A DNA stretch of 64,000 nt, from NCBI GenBank assembly GCA_034440635.1, contig JAOTON010000940.1, positions 558,001 through 622,000 on the forward strand, in the 5' to 3' direction. Positions 33,209 through 44,331 of this stretch are shown here, one piece after another; position 1 is the stretch's first letter, and each line of letters begins with the position of its first letter. The position numbers were made by a program, and so were the translations under genes. Source of the DNA: Lepas anatifera. Lineage: Eukaryota; Arthropoda; Thecostraca; Lepadidae. The notes beneath the pieces are model-generated. The model was not told the origin of the DNA and did no database searches. It worked only from the letters and a program-made list of their open reading frames with translations.

Positions 33209-33639
33209 GACCAAACCACCACGCATAAACACTCGCCATACCACCACACATCCATCGCTGAAAATTGTTTTTACTCACTGTTACATCCATAGTTTTGTTG
33301 CATACTGTGCTTTTATGCGTGTTTAGTTTCTGTATCCTGTAGTTTTTAAATGTCTCTTTTTGTAGGTAACTCATCACATTGTATCTTTCGCGAGATGTTA
33401 AACATTGTTTCCACGTGTACCTGCTTGCTGTTTGCCCTAAATTCAAATTGAATTTAAAAATCATTGCTATCAATGACTTTCAAATTCAAAACTTGCTCCT
33501 GAAGAAGACACGCCGTCGAAATATCAATATACTATTTGGCATTTTCAATTTCATTATACTATGAGCGATTGCCGGTTAATTTTTTATAACATTATCATCA
33601 TGACTTTCACGCTCATTACATCACTTCAAACTCTTAAAA

Positions 33640-35260
33640 TTGATGGTCTTTCGTTTCTGCATCGCTAACGTGTTCAGACGTTTAAGTGGGGGGCGGTGGT
33701 TTTATTCGAGTGTTTGATGGAAGGGTGTTTTTCTGAAAGTCGTGAAAAATGGCGTCTTGTTAATTACAATTTCTCGAATTTCATCGTTTACTAAGCATTC
33801 ATATTGTTCAGGGAATTTTACCTACATCGACAAAACGTACAGAAAGGAACAGTCTTTCGATGTTTTAGGGTTGTTTTCATTATGCACAGCTGGATTGAGC
33901 ACAAATACCGAAAAAATGGATTGTGCGTCTTCAGATCATGGGCCTAATTACGCACAAATCGAGTGTTCCTTATCGCGCACACGTCAAATTTGACATCCAT
34001 TCTGGAAGAAAATTATTCATTTTAGAAACAAATTGTGTTAAACAAACTGTTTTATTCATCTACCTCTGCCACATTTGTAGCCATAGGCGTCGCCAGAAAT
34101 GCTAGTAGGGCTATGAATATACAATGATGTCCAAATTAGCTGCGAGGGACCCGCACGTTTATGCATGGTAAATTTTCAACAAAACGGGGAGATGGCCCAA
34201 CATAGACGTAGGAACTGTGCGGCATTGGATCCCCTCCCCCACCACTTCTCTGCGGTGGGCCCCCTGGATGATCACAGGTTTAATCGTTATATGAAACATG
34301 AAATAAACAGACCCGATAGAATATCTGAGGGGCCTCTTTAGGCGATCTGGCGGCTCCCTGGGTTTGTCTTGGGGCACCTTACCTGATCTGGGGCCCTCTG
34401 GACTGGCCTAAGACACTATGAGCAGATCGGGGCACCCTGAGCTTGTTTTGGGCTCCTTGAGCTGGCCTGTCTGGGGCCTCAGAGCTGTTTTGATTGTAAT
34501 TATTTTCAAAACCCCTGACCTGATCTAGGACTCTCTGAGTTGGGCTGATGGCTCATGAGCTGATATGGTGTCACTGCGCTGATGTTTTAGATCTCAGAGC
34601 GTTTAGAGGCTTACTGACACCGATGAGTGATTTTAAATTCCACCACAAAATGGGATCCCTTTGGTGTCCCCTGGTCTGGCCCCATCTAAGCGATCTTCTC
34701 CACTTTTTACACGTGGTTTTTTCCTGTGATCCAATTGGCCCACCACTACACCACTATTCCCAAACCTTTTCTCTGCCCTTATTCCAGATATGTCCTTTCC
34801 AGATCCTGTGCCCACAAGACTCTCTGATGGCAAGACTGAAGAGGAACGAGTGCTAGATTCAGGAACAGGCAAAGCCCAAAAACAGAGTATAACAAAATGA
34901 ATATGATAACATAAAACTTAACATAATAATCCACAAAATTCAATGATACCATACAATACATTGCGATAGTATAGTTATCCGATGACTTGGTAAGGTCAGT
35001 AAGAGTTGTGGGAAATTAAGCACGCAGATTCGACGGGGTGTGCGTAATAAGGCACTCTGTTCCTAACCAGGCACGAATGCAGCCTGTTCGTAAAACTGTT
35101 ACCAAGCAATGACCATGACAGCTAAAACTTCCGTATTCTGGCCGATGTTAGGCAACACATCGAACTAATGTATTACGAGTTTTTTTGGCTCAGGGCTGCC
35201 TCATATCGGAGCAATTGCGATTTTTCCGTTAGGTGTGCGTAATTAGGGCTCTTTCCCCTA
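33640..35260. other. Right arm of transposon Z, with minisatellite remnant
   Basis: Outer half of element Z after the Penelope target duplication. A block at about 34160-34560 is a degenerate GGGGCCC-type repeat on the opposite strand (CTGGGGCCCTCTGGAC). The rest is AT-rich with no coding signal. Confidence 0.5.
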
Positions 35261-35345
35261 TTCGGCTGAGTGGTACCGGCCAATGACCTCCTGACGGGTC
35301 ACAGGTGTTCAGCTAGTGGGAAGGTCCGTAGTGTGGAACGGTGCA
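35261..35345 (+). repeat. Unit U, copy 2 (3' end)
   Basis: GAGTGGTACCGGCCAATGAC and the following GGGTCACAGGT match the end of copy 1 at 16741-16779, and AGCTAGTGGGA matches 20627 onward. Confidence 0.65.
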
Positions 35346-35649
35346 CAATGTTCTAACGGAGCCGAAAGTGGGGACATAATTCAAGAACTCAGGAAGTATG
35401 AATCCCAGATCAATAATTTTGGTATCAATCGAAAGCTCTTTTCCCACAGATTATGTGGGCAATATATGAATGCCAAGACCTGACCATAGCGGGCATGGCT
35501 GTCAAGTATTTGACCCTAGGTCAGTAACAAAAATAACTATATTTGTACATGATAATAAGGGGGCTTTGCATGGATGTTCTAGTTGATTCCCAGTACACTT
35601 GTGCTTGACATCGAAGACGTTATTTGACCCTCGCTTAACACACGCAGTG

Positions 35650-36160
35650 GAGAGGGCCCTAAAGTGCCCCCACCTATTTTCCAAAGTAGCCAGAGAACTG
35701 TTTGCCGCCGGAAAACGCTACACGGCCACATTTGATAGCATTTGTGAGCGCGTCGTTTGGTTAAGCAATTTTGAAAATCGGAGGGTATTTTTTTACATAT
35801 AGGCCTTCACAGCGAGACCTATATTTTGAGACCGTCGCACTCGGGCGGTTGCACCAGTTCGCCTGCACTGTGGACCGATTGGTGACGTCATAACGTCATA
35901 TAATCAGGTTATATGTCAATATTAACCCACATGGAAGTCAAGGTCAAGGTCAAAGGTCCCATTTCAAGGTCATTGACCGCAGTATTCCGGTCAGGCATTA
36001 CTCAGTATGACGTATGTTATGCTATGACTTTATTGCTAAGGCTACTCATGGTCCGGGTCACAGGTCAAGTTCAAAGTTATTTTTCAAGATCAAACCCTCA
36101 TTTTCGCCCAAAGACTGTTATAATTCCGGTTATATTGTATATAACCACCCTCTCCCCCTT
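35650..36160 (+). repeat. Dispersed repeat R1, copy 2 (AGGTCA-rich)
   Basis: Matches 785-1690. It includes the consecutive half-sites AAGGTCAAGGTCAAAGGTCC near 35939 and TTTCAAGGTCATTGACC near 35961. Confidence 0.7.
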
Positions 36161-37161
36161 GGGTGCGCTACTGCATGCAACCATGAAGGCAAAATCGATC
36201 ACATTCAACGGTGATTTGTTTGTTCATACACCAGCAAAATGGTATCACATTCCTGCAGAATAAATACGCAATCGTGGCTTGGTCCAGGACCGGACTAATT
36301 TTTTACGGAATTGGCGTTGCGTCGATCGCGCAGAACGAGTTCTCCAATGAACCTGCCTCACGTTTTATGTCACTCTCTGTGTACTTACTTACTTGGTAAA
36401 GATCAGTGAGCTGCTTGTCCTCTTTTTCAATGAAATTCCCAAGTCCAAATGCCGTATCAGCTATAAGCAGGTTTACCTGCGTTTCTACACTAATTCGCAC
36501 ATGTTTACAGCGTTCAATTTGAATCTCAAGTGACGATAAAAGAACATGCGACAAGTCCGTGTGCCTGCTGTGAGACTCTATTCTCTGATGTTATTTCAAG
36601 TGTTTTTTTGCAAACGAGGAAGGGTTAATTTGTGTATCTCTGTTCTCACCCCATCGTGAGGTTGGGGTGAGACAGAGGTACGTCGCTACCGAGTGCGGTA
36701 GAGTGGCTGCGGCCGCTTCAATCATCGCTCCTCGTTCCTTGCTGTTAATTTGTTGAAATAGTGCGTATCCGGTGTGAACATAGTGTCAAATGTCTTCTGT
36801 AATCTTGTAGGTAGGTACTGATTCACATATTTTCAGGTTTAGGATTGTGTTTCAAGCCATATAGGAGGAACGTTTTTCGCCAAGCCAAAACTTCATCCAC
36901 ATCAGCTCCACCGAAAGGTAACGACACCCTCGCCTGTTTCATTGCTACTGATTTTACTTGACTCTACTGCGCCAGTTTTGCCTTCTTTCATCACTTACGT
37001 CGCACAAGCCCGACCCGAAGTTTTCGCAAAAAAAAACGTAACGTTGTTAAGAGAGATCTTCTACTTGTGTGAATCTAAACTTTTGATGAACACCGGAATT
37101 AGCCTTTGGAAAAAAACGCGTGGCATCCTGAAGAGTGATCCTCCTATAGAGCTATCCCAGA
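36161..37161. other. No gene recognised; one hairpin
   Basis: AT-rich sequence upstream of a LINE, perhaps including its 5' region. A hairpin at about 36640-36676 pairs CTCACCCCA with TGGGGTGAG. The 83- and 99-codon frames here have no domain. Confidence 0.4.
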
Positions 37162-37425
37162 TTGAGGATCAACAGAAATATCAATATCGTCCAAATAGTG
37201 TACAAAATGTGTCGCGCATTAATCACATACACCTTAGATGAATTAAAGCGACTGGAAATTAAGCCAAACGAAAAAACCATTACAGTCATAACGGATCATC
37301 GACCCACAAACGAACACCAAAACCGTCTCAAATCGGAATATCGACCTCGAACTCTTACGACCTCTTAACGAATTCCAACGATCGTACCGATCTTACGCCA
37401 CTGTGACCAGCCTGACCCTATAATA

Positions 37426-37978
37426 ATGGCGTCGCCGTATAGTGCAACACTATCACTCCAGGAATTCCCGAAGAGAATATCGAAGACACCGAAACAACGA
37501 AACTTACCGATAATTGTAAGACATCGACCAACACCTCGACCAAAACCAGTCCGGAAAAGATTCCTAACGAAGCTTAATCGAAACGAAACCTCTAAAGAAC
37601 AAGGTTGCAGCCGAAACACCCGCAGTTTGACAATCGCCCACCTCAATGTTAACTCCCTCACGGGAAAAGTCGACCAAATCAACTTGCTACTCAATGATTA
37701 TGACCTAGACGTGCTCTGTCTCTCTGAGACTAAACTTTCCGAAACAGCTGTGAAAAGCAAAATAGATCCGCTGGTATTTCCAGGGTACCAGTTTCACCGC
37801 CGTGACAGATCAGCACCCCGACGAGGAAAAACAGTAGCGCGCGGTGGAGGTGTCGGTATTCTGAGTAGAACGTCCCTAAAGGTTAAAGAAATAATCTCGA
37901 GGCACGACAATCCAGCCGTTGAGACAATATGTATCCGAGTTATTGGCACCGGTCGAAGGTCAGCAGTCATATGCGCAG
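37426..37978 (+). pseudogene. LINE endonuclease, N-terminal part
   Basis: After a basic N-terminal stretch rich in Arg, Lys and Pro, the frame reads TIAHLNVNSLTGKVDQI (catalytic Asn region) and LDVLCLSETKLSE (catalytic Glu region), typical of AP-like LINE endonucleases. A G-rich ARGGGVGIL segment follows. Coding is interrupted within SAVICA by transposon X; the open frame continues to 38007 only through transposon sequence. Confidence 0.9.
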
Positions 37979-38701
37979 TAGGGTGCATCAAACGCCCAGA
38001 CTTTTGAAATTAGCTACGCGGCCCGGCCCAATTTTTTGCCTTGGACCTAGTGAGTCCAAATATGAAATATTTTGAAATTTCGAAAGGGGCTAGGGGTGCC
38101 ACCTAGCGGCCAAAGTTTTCAGTTTTGACAATTTTTGGATATACTTTGGATTGGCCGCAGAAGTCGCCTCATTTTATTAGTGGACTGTTTTGTGACCAAA
38201 CACTGTTGCGCTGGCCTAAAAGCAATTGCATGGCCAATTTCATGGATTTTAGACATCTTTTAGGGGTGCCTCCTAGCGGTGAAAAATCAATTTTGACAGT
38301 TTTTTACAATTTGTTTCATTAAATGTGTGGACAGAATCATTGTGTATTTTGGTCCAGCTGAAACGAGATTTTGCTGAATCGACCTCAGGGTACTTGCGAG
38401 ACGGATTTCATGCATTTTGGATTTCTTTATATGGCACTACCTGGCAGCCGAAGTTAAAAATTTACATTGGTTTCTGTTCATCCGTTTTTATTTATTGAGG
38501 ACGCTGGTCCTGCTTGCAGCTAATATTTTGGGCGATAAACTACCGTTTTACTGTAATTTGATGCCTTCTCGTACACACAAGGCTAAGAACGAAGAAAGAC
38601 GGAAACAAGTTGTGGGGAGCGGACATGGAAACTAATTGCTGGTTACACTGTGGTAGAGTAAGAGAACGAATGGAAAATACGGCTCCCCCATATCGAATTT
38701 G

Positions 38702-40180
38702 ACGGTTGAGCTTCTTGAACGGCAGGAGTGCTCAGACGCAGTGGTGAACATGGTGTTTGCCTCAACAGGGTCGAACACAGGTCATCGATCAGCCGCCTGC
38801 ATCCAAATCCAAGATCGGCTGAACAAGGCTCTGCTCTGGTCTGCGGACAGGCACTAAGTCGGGGGAAAAGTCCACGTCAGTGTTTTGAACAGACTCGATA
38901 TTGAGAAATTCTGCTTGCCTAACCAATAATTCTAACAAAAACCGACTTACGTTCATTATACACTGAAGAAAAACGGGCCAAAAAAATTAACAATATTTCG
39001 AAATTGATTATTTATCAAGATAAGCGAAATATGAAAGACGGTTGAGTTTATCTTTCAAATAAACTCAACTTCACCAGAAAGTCGCCCGTTCCTGACGGAA
39101 CTCAAAGAGAACCTCCTTCAAACTGTCTGTCCGAAGCAAAGCCGTGATGACCACGAGGAGTTCAGAGAACTAGGAATTATTTTCCTTGGCTCAAATAATC
39201 CAGATGTATATTTTCGACGCTCAGGAGCAATGCGTAGAGCTAGATGGATGAGCAGCCTGCCTTATGCGATGAAGATATGCACGTCCGAGCACCACATTCC
39301 AACGTTCAAGACAAAAAAAGCCCCAACGCAGGAACTAATGTCAAAGCTTTGGCGGTTCGGGACCTTCATCTCCTTCGTCTATGGCTTGTAATGCATGATA
39401 TGCCAGGACGCAGTGGATTCCCCATGGCATGATCTGAATCTTAATCAGCACTTGTCCTGTTATGGGGACTGGGTGAACAAGGTTGTTGGCACCGGTACAC
39501 TGCTGGCTTTCAGCCATCAGCGGTACTTCACCTTAGAGATGGTTCTCTTGCTCTTTTCAGCAACTTGACATCTCAGCCTGTGCGAAGACAGCTTGCAAAA
39601 CGTTTTCTGGTGGTGAAGCTCAAGATCATACCCGAGGCACCTCTCAGTCGTGAAGGAAGTGGGTCCGGGAAACCATGTTTTTTTATTTATTTATTTTTTA
39701 TTAGGGCCACTCCCAACAGGTAAACTTGCCCAATTACAGGGAGTATTGGCGTGGGTGTTAAAGGATCCTCTCCACCGGGTCAAATCGGACACGGAAGGCG
39801 GTTTCCCGCCGTGGGAATTGAACCCACGTTAATCCATGCTATCCGATCCAAATACTGGCAACAAAGCCACTGGGCCACCCCGGCCCCAGAGTTTGCAGAG
39901 ATTGAGCAAAGAGACTAAGTTGGTAGACCTGGCTGAACCTGAATCGTGGTCTAAATTCAGACTCCTGAAGCTGGACACCGGGTTCCTAGAGCTGGATGTC
40001 AGTGACGGGCCTGACTCATCTACCTACCAGGCATCAAGGGTAAAGCCCCGGGCCATACATGTTCCCAATGATACCGCCGTAAAGGGAGGAAAGATGGCCT
40101 CGGACTTTCAAACGACAGCGTAGTCTAAGCGACACTTGCAGAACATTCTGCAAGCGGTCGGGAAAAAAACCGAAAAGGCA
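38702..40180 (+). pseudogene. Decayed transposase-like gene of transposon X
   Basis: Separated fragments in several frames follow one conserved order. About 38702-38857 gives ELLERQECSDAVVNMVFAST, then SNTGHRSAACIQIQDRLNKA and LLWSADRH. About 39217-39285 gives RRSGAMRRARWMSSLPYAMK. About 39345-39600 gives RFGTFISFVYGL and then LAFSHQRYFTLEMVLLLF. About 40045-40150 gives IHVPNDTAVKGGKMASDF. From memory these resemble a transposase-like protein family common as uncharacterised proteins in cnidarians and arthropods, with a CRHH segment here reduced to RH followed by a stop. There are many stops and frameshifts and a SINE insertion at 39680-39888. I cannot name the superfamily or identify catalytic residues. 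Confidence 0.55.
39680..39888 (-). repeat. tRNA-derived SINE family D, minus strand
   Basis: On the minus strand the head reads GGGGCCGGGGTGGCCCAGTGG (A-box region), followed by a B box near GGGTTCAATTCCC. The body ends in an AATAAATAAATAAA tail (plus-strand TTTATTTATTTATT at about 39681-39698). Head, body and simple-repeat tail identify a SINE. Confidence 0.8.
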
Positions 40181-40335
40181 ACCTGATCTACGCTCAAGGA
40201 ACCCGAAACACAAGTAATCTGTGCGCTCAAGAAAGGGGGGTTGTGTGAATAGTAGAAATAGAAAGTCAAGTGTGACTATCAGTGGTCAAAACTAGCGCAA
40301 CTGAACATGACGTCTTGTCGAGGCCATGAGTTGTG

Positions 40336-40519
40336 AGCGCGGCAGTGGAGTGGTCAGCGCAGCTGGCTTCCACGCAGCCGACCCGGGTTCAAGGCCCGGC
40401 GACTTACTTGAACGAGGAGCAAGCGGGCTCCCCAGAAACCCTTCCAAAAGGGAAAGAGTAGGCGACGCCGTATGACCCTGGCAGTTGGTGCGTCTATAAG
40501 CCCCAAAAATCAATCAAAC
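40336..40519 (+). repeat. SINE family A, best copy with target duplication
   Basis: tRNA-like head with A-box region CAGTGGAGTGGTCAGCGC and B box GGGTTCAAGGCCC, then the body including GGCGACGCCGTATGACCC and a tail AATCAATCAAAC. Flanking 15-base duplications (40321-40335 and 40520-40534) begin AGGCC and match at 13 of 15 positions. Other copies in the window: 26335, 31567 (minus), 58838, and a remnant near 60690. Confidence 0.88.
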
Positions 40520-40534
40520 AGGCCGTGAGCTGTG

Positions 40535-41598
40535 CTATGAATGTCTCTTACAAATCTCGTATTTGTTATCGAAAGATCGGTGTTATGTTAACTACAATAA
40601 TAACATAAGCCATAACCCAAAGTAACATGATTACAATAATCTAAGACATTTGTTGTCAATTTGGAAACATCGGCTCTTGGCGTTAATCATCGTACATGAG
40701 CTTAGCTTCCACAACGGTGCTTTTCATGCAAGGTACTTAAGCTGGAACCTTCAAGCATTTCAAAGATTGATGAATCAAGATGTTTTGGTCTCAGCATTGT
40801 ATAACTGGCCTTGTATTGTAATAGGAATAATACCTCAAATCGATGAACGATTGGGTTCTTTCCCGAAATATCCCAACTTAGCCGCCCACTGTGCTCCGGT
40901 GGATTACTGAAATGAGAGGAGGTCGTGCGAGAACTCCCAAAAACTATGAAAAACTATGGAAGAAAATGGATGATTTGTTGAAAAACAACGAAAAAGGAGG
41001 ATTAAATATTGGTCCGGAAATTTTGAAGGTGATATTTGACACTTGAGAGGAATTTGCAACACAAATTATCGTTGGAACTCAACCAAAACTTCTTACTCAT
41101 TTTTGTCATAGTCATTAATTTATTAAAAACTTAGAAATTAATTTCGGCCACCAGATGTTACTCATTGCCAAAAGTTGTAAATGCCTTTAACAGATACTTT
41201 GGACGTACAGGAGTAGTTCATAATTACAACAAAGTTCAAATCCAGGATGGTTCAACAATTATTTTCGATAAAAACTCACCAAAACGCCAAACGTTGCAAA
41301 CTTCTACCGTCAGGTGGCACCCCTAGCTGGCGTCCAAAATGCGCGGAAGTGACTGCACAGGTAATTTGGAGCTTGGAAAACAGTATTTGACCACTGCTGG
41401 GTCCGATTTTATGATAATACAATTTCCACGGGCGATCCAATGAATATTAAAAATTGCAAAAATTTGAAACTTTGACCGCTAGGTGGCACCCCTAGCCCAA
41501 TATAGATTTTCAAAAAATTTGGGATTTGAGGTTTTCATGTCTGAAACAACAAAATGTGACGGGCCGCTAAGCTAATTCATCAAAAAATGAAAATCATG
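40535..41598. other. 3' interior of transposon X
   Basis: AT-rich sequence up to the right terminal repeat. The 86-codon frame at 40650-40910 has no domain I can name. Two inverted copies of the AGGTGGCACCCCTAGC subterminal motif lie at about 41312 and 41482. Confidence 0.45.
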
Positions 41599-41617
41599 GG
41601 GCGTTTGATGCACCCTA

Positions 41618-42068
41618 ATGCGCAGCTTATCGACCACCAGATGCTCCCGTTGCCCCTAGCCTTGAATGTTTGCAGAGTTTACTGCTGGAACTCAAGTCTC
41701 TGGGTAAACCATTATTCCTCCTAGGAGACATGAACTTTAACGTCCTGGATACAGAGAAACGTGAAACAAAACGTTACCAGCTTATAATTCAAGAGCTTGG
41801 TCTTCATCAGCTCATAACTTCGCCAACACATCTGTATCCGACTCCCACTGCTCTAGACCATGTCATAACTAACCTCACTGAGCATGTATCTGCGAGAGTC
41901 ATCCAAGAAGACATCAGTGACCATTTGCCAATCATAGTGCAAACAAATATTCCCAAAACTCGACCTATCAAAAAAAAAACGTTTGATAAGGCCATGGCAC
42001 CGCACGGATTGGAATTCCTTATGTCTGGACATTTTACTAACGGATTGGTCGGAGCTGAAGGCTGCTGA
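41618..42068 (+). pseudogene. LINE endonuclease, C-terminal part
   Basis: Reads YRPPDAPVAPSLECLQSLLL, then LFLLGDMNFNVLD (metal/active-site Asp-Asn) and ISDHLPIIV (catalytic His), completing the AP-endonuclease domain begun at 37426. The frame is lost at a ten-A run (41970-41979); the real continuation is in another phase (RTDWNSLCLDILLTDWSEL). Confidence 0.9.
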
Positions 42069-42895
42069 AAACGTTAACTACATGGTTGAGCTTTTCATGC
42101 AGGTTTGGAACGACCTTGTCGATAAACACTGCCCTGAACGTCTGATAAAGACTGGCAGTGCTCATTGTCCTTGGATCCAGGATGTACCAGGCCTGAGGGA
42201 AGCAATGTCGGAAAGGACAGCAGCACGAGACCAGTGGTACGCATGTCGCTCCCGCTTGAATGCAGACTATAGAGATTCGGATCCACCTGCCGAGCTCGTC
42301 CAATACCGTCAACTGCGCAATCAAGTGAAAAGCCTGCTGTCTCGCGGTCACCGAGATTTCAACTGCAGGCAGCTACTCTAAAAAGAATCCTAAAGGTTTC
42401 TGGACCACAATGCGCAAATTCTACAAAGGAAGCGGCATTGATGACAGCGATCAGCTAACCATAGATCCTGACGTCTTGAATGAACATTTTGCCAACGTAG
42501 GTGCCCGCATTGCTGCCAGCCTCCTCACTAATGACACCAATCTAACATCAGTGGCCAAACCAACAAGAGTGTGCGCTGCAAAATTCCACCTGGTGCCAGC
42601 TACGATTCCTGAACTATCTGCAGCAGTACGAGACATGAAAAATTCTAACGCAGTCGGTATTGATGGCATACCTTTGATGGCGGTACGCAAGTGTTTACCA
42701 TCGCTTGCTCCGGTGCTACTGCGTATCATAAACATGTCCCTATCATCTGGCATCTTCCCAAACTTGTGGAAAACAGCATGCGTTGTCCCTATGCATAAGT
42801 CTGGAGACCCTTCTTCACCTGGAAACTATAGACCCATCTCTCTGCTCAGTGTGCTGTCAAAGATCACCGAAAAATTGTCTGCAAGCAGCTTATGA
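42069..42895 (+). pseudogene. LINE linker and RT N-terminal part
   Basis: One phase runs to 42381 (CPERLIKTGSAHCPWIQDV, QLRNQVKSLLSRGHRD). A frameshift near 42366 moves to the frame at 42410-42895, which carries AVGIDGIPLMAVRKCLP (RT motif 0/1 region) and MHKSGDPSSPGNYRPISLLS, a diagnostic LINE RT motif. A further one-base loss near 42875 shifts into the final frame. Confidence 0.9.
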
Positions 42896-44127
42896 AGTAT
42901 CTCAGCTCAACCTCTATCCTGGCTGATACGCAGTATGCCTACCGAGCTCACCATTCAACAGAAGATGCCATGCTCGATTTTATCAATCACGTCCATAAAA
43001 ACATGGATGATGGCCTTGTCACCTCAGTAACAGCCATCGATCTCAGCAAGGCCTTCGACAGCGTCAACCACGATCTTCTGCTGGAGAAACTGGGGTGGTA
43101 TGGAATGTCTCCACACTGGTTTGGAAGCTACCTGGATCAGAGAAGGCAGAAAGTAAGAGGGGGCTCTGGTACACTACCAGTGACCCACGGGGTGCCACAG
43201 GGCTCATTGCTTTGGCCACTGTTGTTCAGCCTATTCACCAATGACCTGTCGAACTTTGTACCATATGGCAAGCTGATATCATACGCCGATGACACCCAGA
43301 TCATTGATGAATGCACACCGACACCCCTATGCTTAGCTGAACTGAAGAGGCGAGCTGAAGAAACGCTACATGCCCTCCAAACCTGGTTTGGAAGAAATTC
43401 GCTGAAAATGAACCCGTCAAAAACTGATTTCATCCTCATTGGAACCAAAGCCACTCTGAAACAGACAGCTGACTTCCGGATACAGATATCTGAGTCTCTT
43501 CTACCTCCATCTAAAACCATCAAATTGTTGGGTTTTGTGATCGACCGAACGCTTTCTTGGGAACATCACATTTCAAAGGTCGTTCAAAAATGTTTTGGCT
43601 CCTTGGTGGCTCTTAGCAGATTTCGTCATCACTTCACACCCGAAGCCCTGCATCTAATCATCCAGGCCCATGTCCTTCCACATGTCGGATACTGCCTCCC
43701 GGCTTGGGGAGGGGCAACCAAGACCCAGTTGGGAAGGGTGCAAAAGGCCATCAACTTTGGAGCTCGAATTATCACCGGCACTCGAAAAAGGCAACACATC
43801 ACACCAGCTCTCAGGAGCCTTGGCTGGCATAATATCGAAACCAGTATTGCCGAACGCGATTGCCTTAAAATACTTAAGGTAGCTCACGTCGACCACTCTC
43901 CAGCAGCCCTAAAGGCAATGCTACCACCAAGGGAAAGTGTCTCCGCAAGGGTGACTAGAAACTCAAACACCCAGCTCCAACTGCCTCGATGTCGACTGGA
44001 GAGTACGAAGCGTGCCTTTCTATACAGGGCCATTGCCCACTGGAACACGCTTCCCAGGGACGTCACTCGGATCCAAAGGCTGAACGCAATAAAGAAGTAT
44101 TTCCACAGAAAACTAGGCGATGAATAA
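42892..44127 (+). pseudogene. LINE reverse transcriptase, main part (411 aa frame)
   Basis: An open frame encoding AIDLSKAFDSVNHDLLLEKL (first catalytic Asp), THGVPQGSLLWPLLFSLFTN (PQG motif, with Trp where Gly is usual), and KLISYADDTQII (YADD catalytic loop). It continues with KLLGFVIDRTLSWEHHI and the C-terminal RAIAHWNTLPRDV segment typical of CR1/L2/Rex-type elements. It is separated from the upstream frame by a frameshift near 42875. The RT part alone is intact enough to suggest moderate age. Confidence 0.92.
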
Positions 44128-44331
44128 TAACTTGAACGGTATGCTTAGTTAAAGCGTGTATTTTATGTGTGCTGCTTGTCACCTGTGTGTCAAAGGCGTT
44201 ACGACACCTGATATACGAATGTGTGGTATCTGTGAATACCTATATATAACGATGGAATTTGTAACGATACATGAAAAACCAAATAATTGGATGGGACTCG
44301 TGCTATGAATACAGAATACAGAATACAGTGC

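Larger units (their letters stand above)
22009..33639. mobile_element. Penelope-like element, head-to-head dimer
   Basis: A minus-strand copy (22009-about 24730) and a plus-strand copy (about 24719-25686 and 32404-33639) face each other at their 5' ends. The whole insertion is flanked by a 13-base duplication, TTGATGGTCTTTC, at 21996-22008 and 33640-33652. Penelope-like elements are known for partial inverted dimers and variable target duplications. The minus copy extends about 570 bases further 5' than the plus copy. The two 3' ends match through CTGAAGAAGACACGCCGTCG and beyond. The plus copy is split by the hAT-like insertion at 25687-32403; the minus copy shows the uninterrupted sequence. 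Confidence 0.9.
21884..35260. mobile_element. TA-flanked DNA transposon Z, split by nested insertions
   Basis: The left end TAGGGGAAAGTGTCCATATT and the inverted right end, which reads TAGGGGAAAGAGCCCTAATT from outside, share about 28 imperfect bases continuing to ACGCACA. Both ends finish in TA, and the ancestral unit U sequence is continuous outside. The arms are 21884-22008 and 33640-35260; the rest is the nested Penelope-like insertion. The ACGCACA terminal motif recurs internally near 33950 and 35035. No transposase is evident. The TA target suggests a Tc1/mariner-type element. Confidence 0.7.
37979..41617. mobile_element. Transposon X: 19-bp perfect TIRs, 8-bp target duplication
   Basis: The ends are TAGGGTGCATCAAACGCCC at 37979-37997 and its exact inverse at 41599-41617. 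Flanking duplication is ATGCGCAG at 37971-37978 and 41618-41625. Removing one duplication and the element restores a continuous LINE endonuclease phase. Subterminal copies of GGTGCCACCTAGCGG-like motifs lie near 38093 and 38265, and inverted near 41310 and 41480. The 8-base target and TAGGG ends fit hAT-type targeting, but the internal gene remnant is not a hAT protein I recognise. A SINE pair is nested inside. Confidence 0.92.
37162..44331 (+). mobile_element. CR1/L2-like LINE, interrupted by transposon X
   Basis: The coding parts lie at 37426-37978 and 41618-44127, with transposon X between. Domain order is AP-type endonuclease then reverse transcriptase, with no RNase H seen. The 3' end carries a short tandem repeat GAATACAGAATACAG (about 44306-44330), like the short 3' repeats of CR1/L2-type LINEs. 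The 5' boundary is not clear; sequence from about 37162 appears to belong. The clade assignment is from general motif style. Confidence 0.8.

Noticed and set aside
33495..33530. Hammerhead ribozyme at the Penelope 3' end (CTGAAGA...GTCGAAA)
   Set aside because: Penelope-like elements are known to carry hammerheads, and the core bases partly fit. However, stem II would need an extra unpaired base and I could not form stem I from the flanks. A covariance-model search would be decisive.
40650..40910. 86-codon frame as the transposase C-terminus of transposon X
   Set aside because: Some residues look protein-like, but I could not match it to the ordered fragments upstream, so no call is made.
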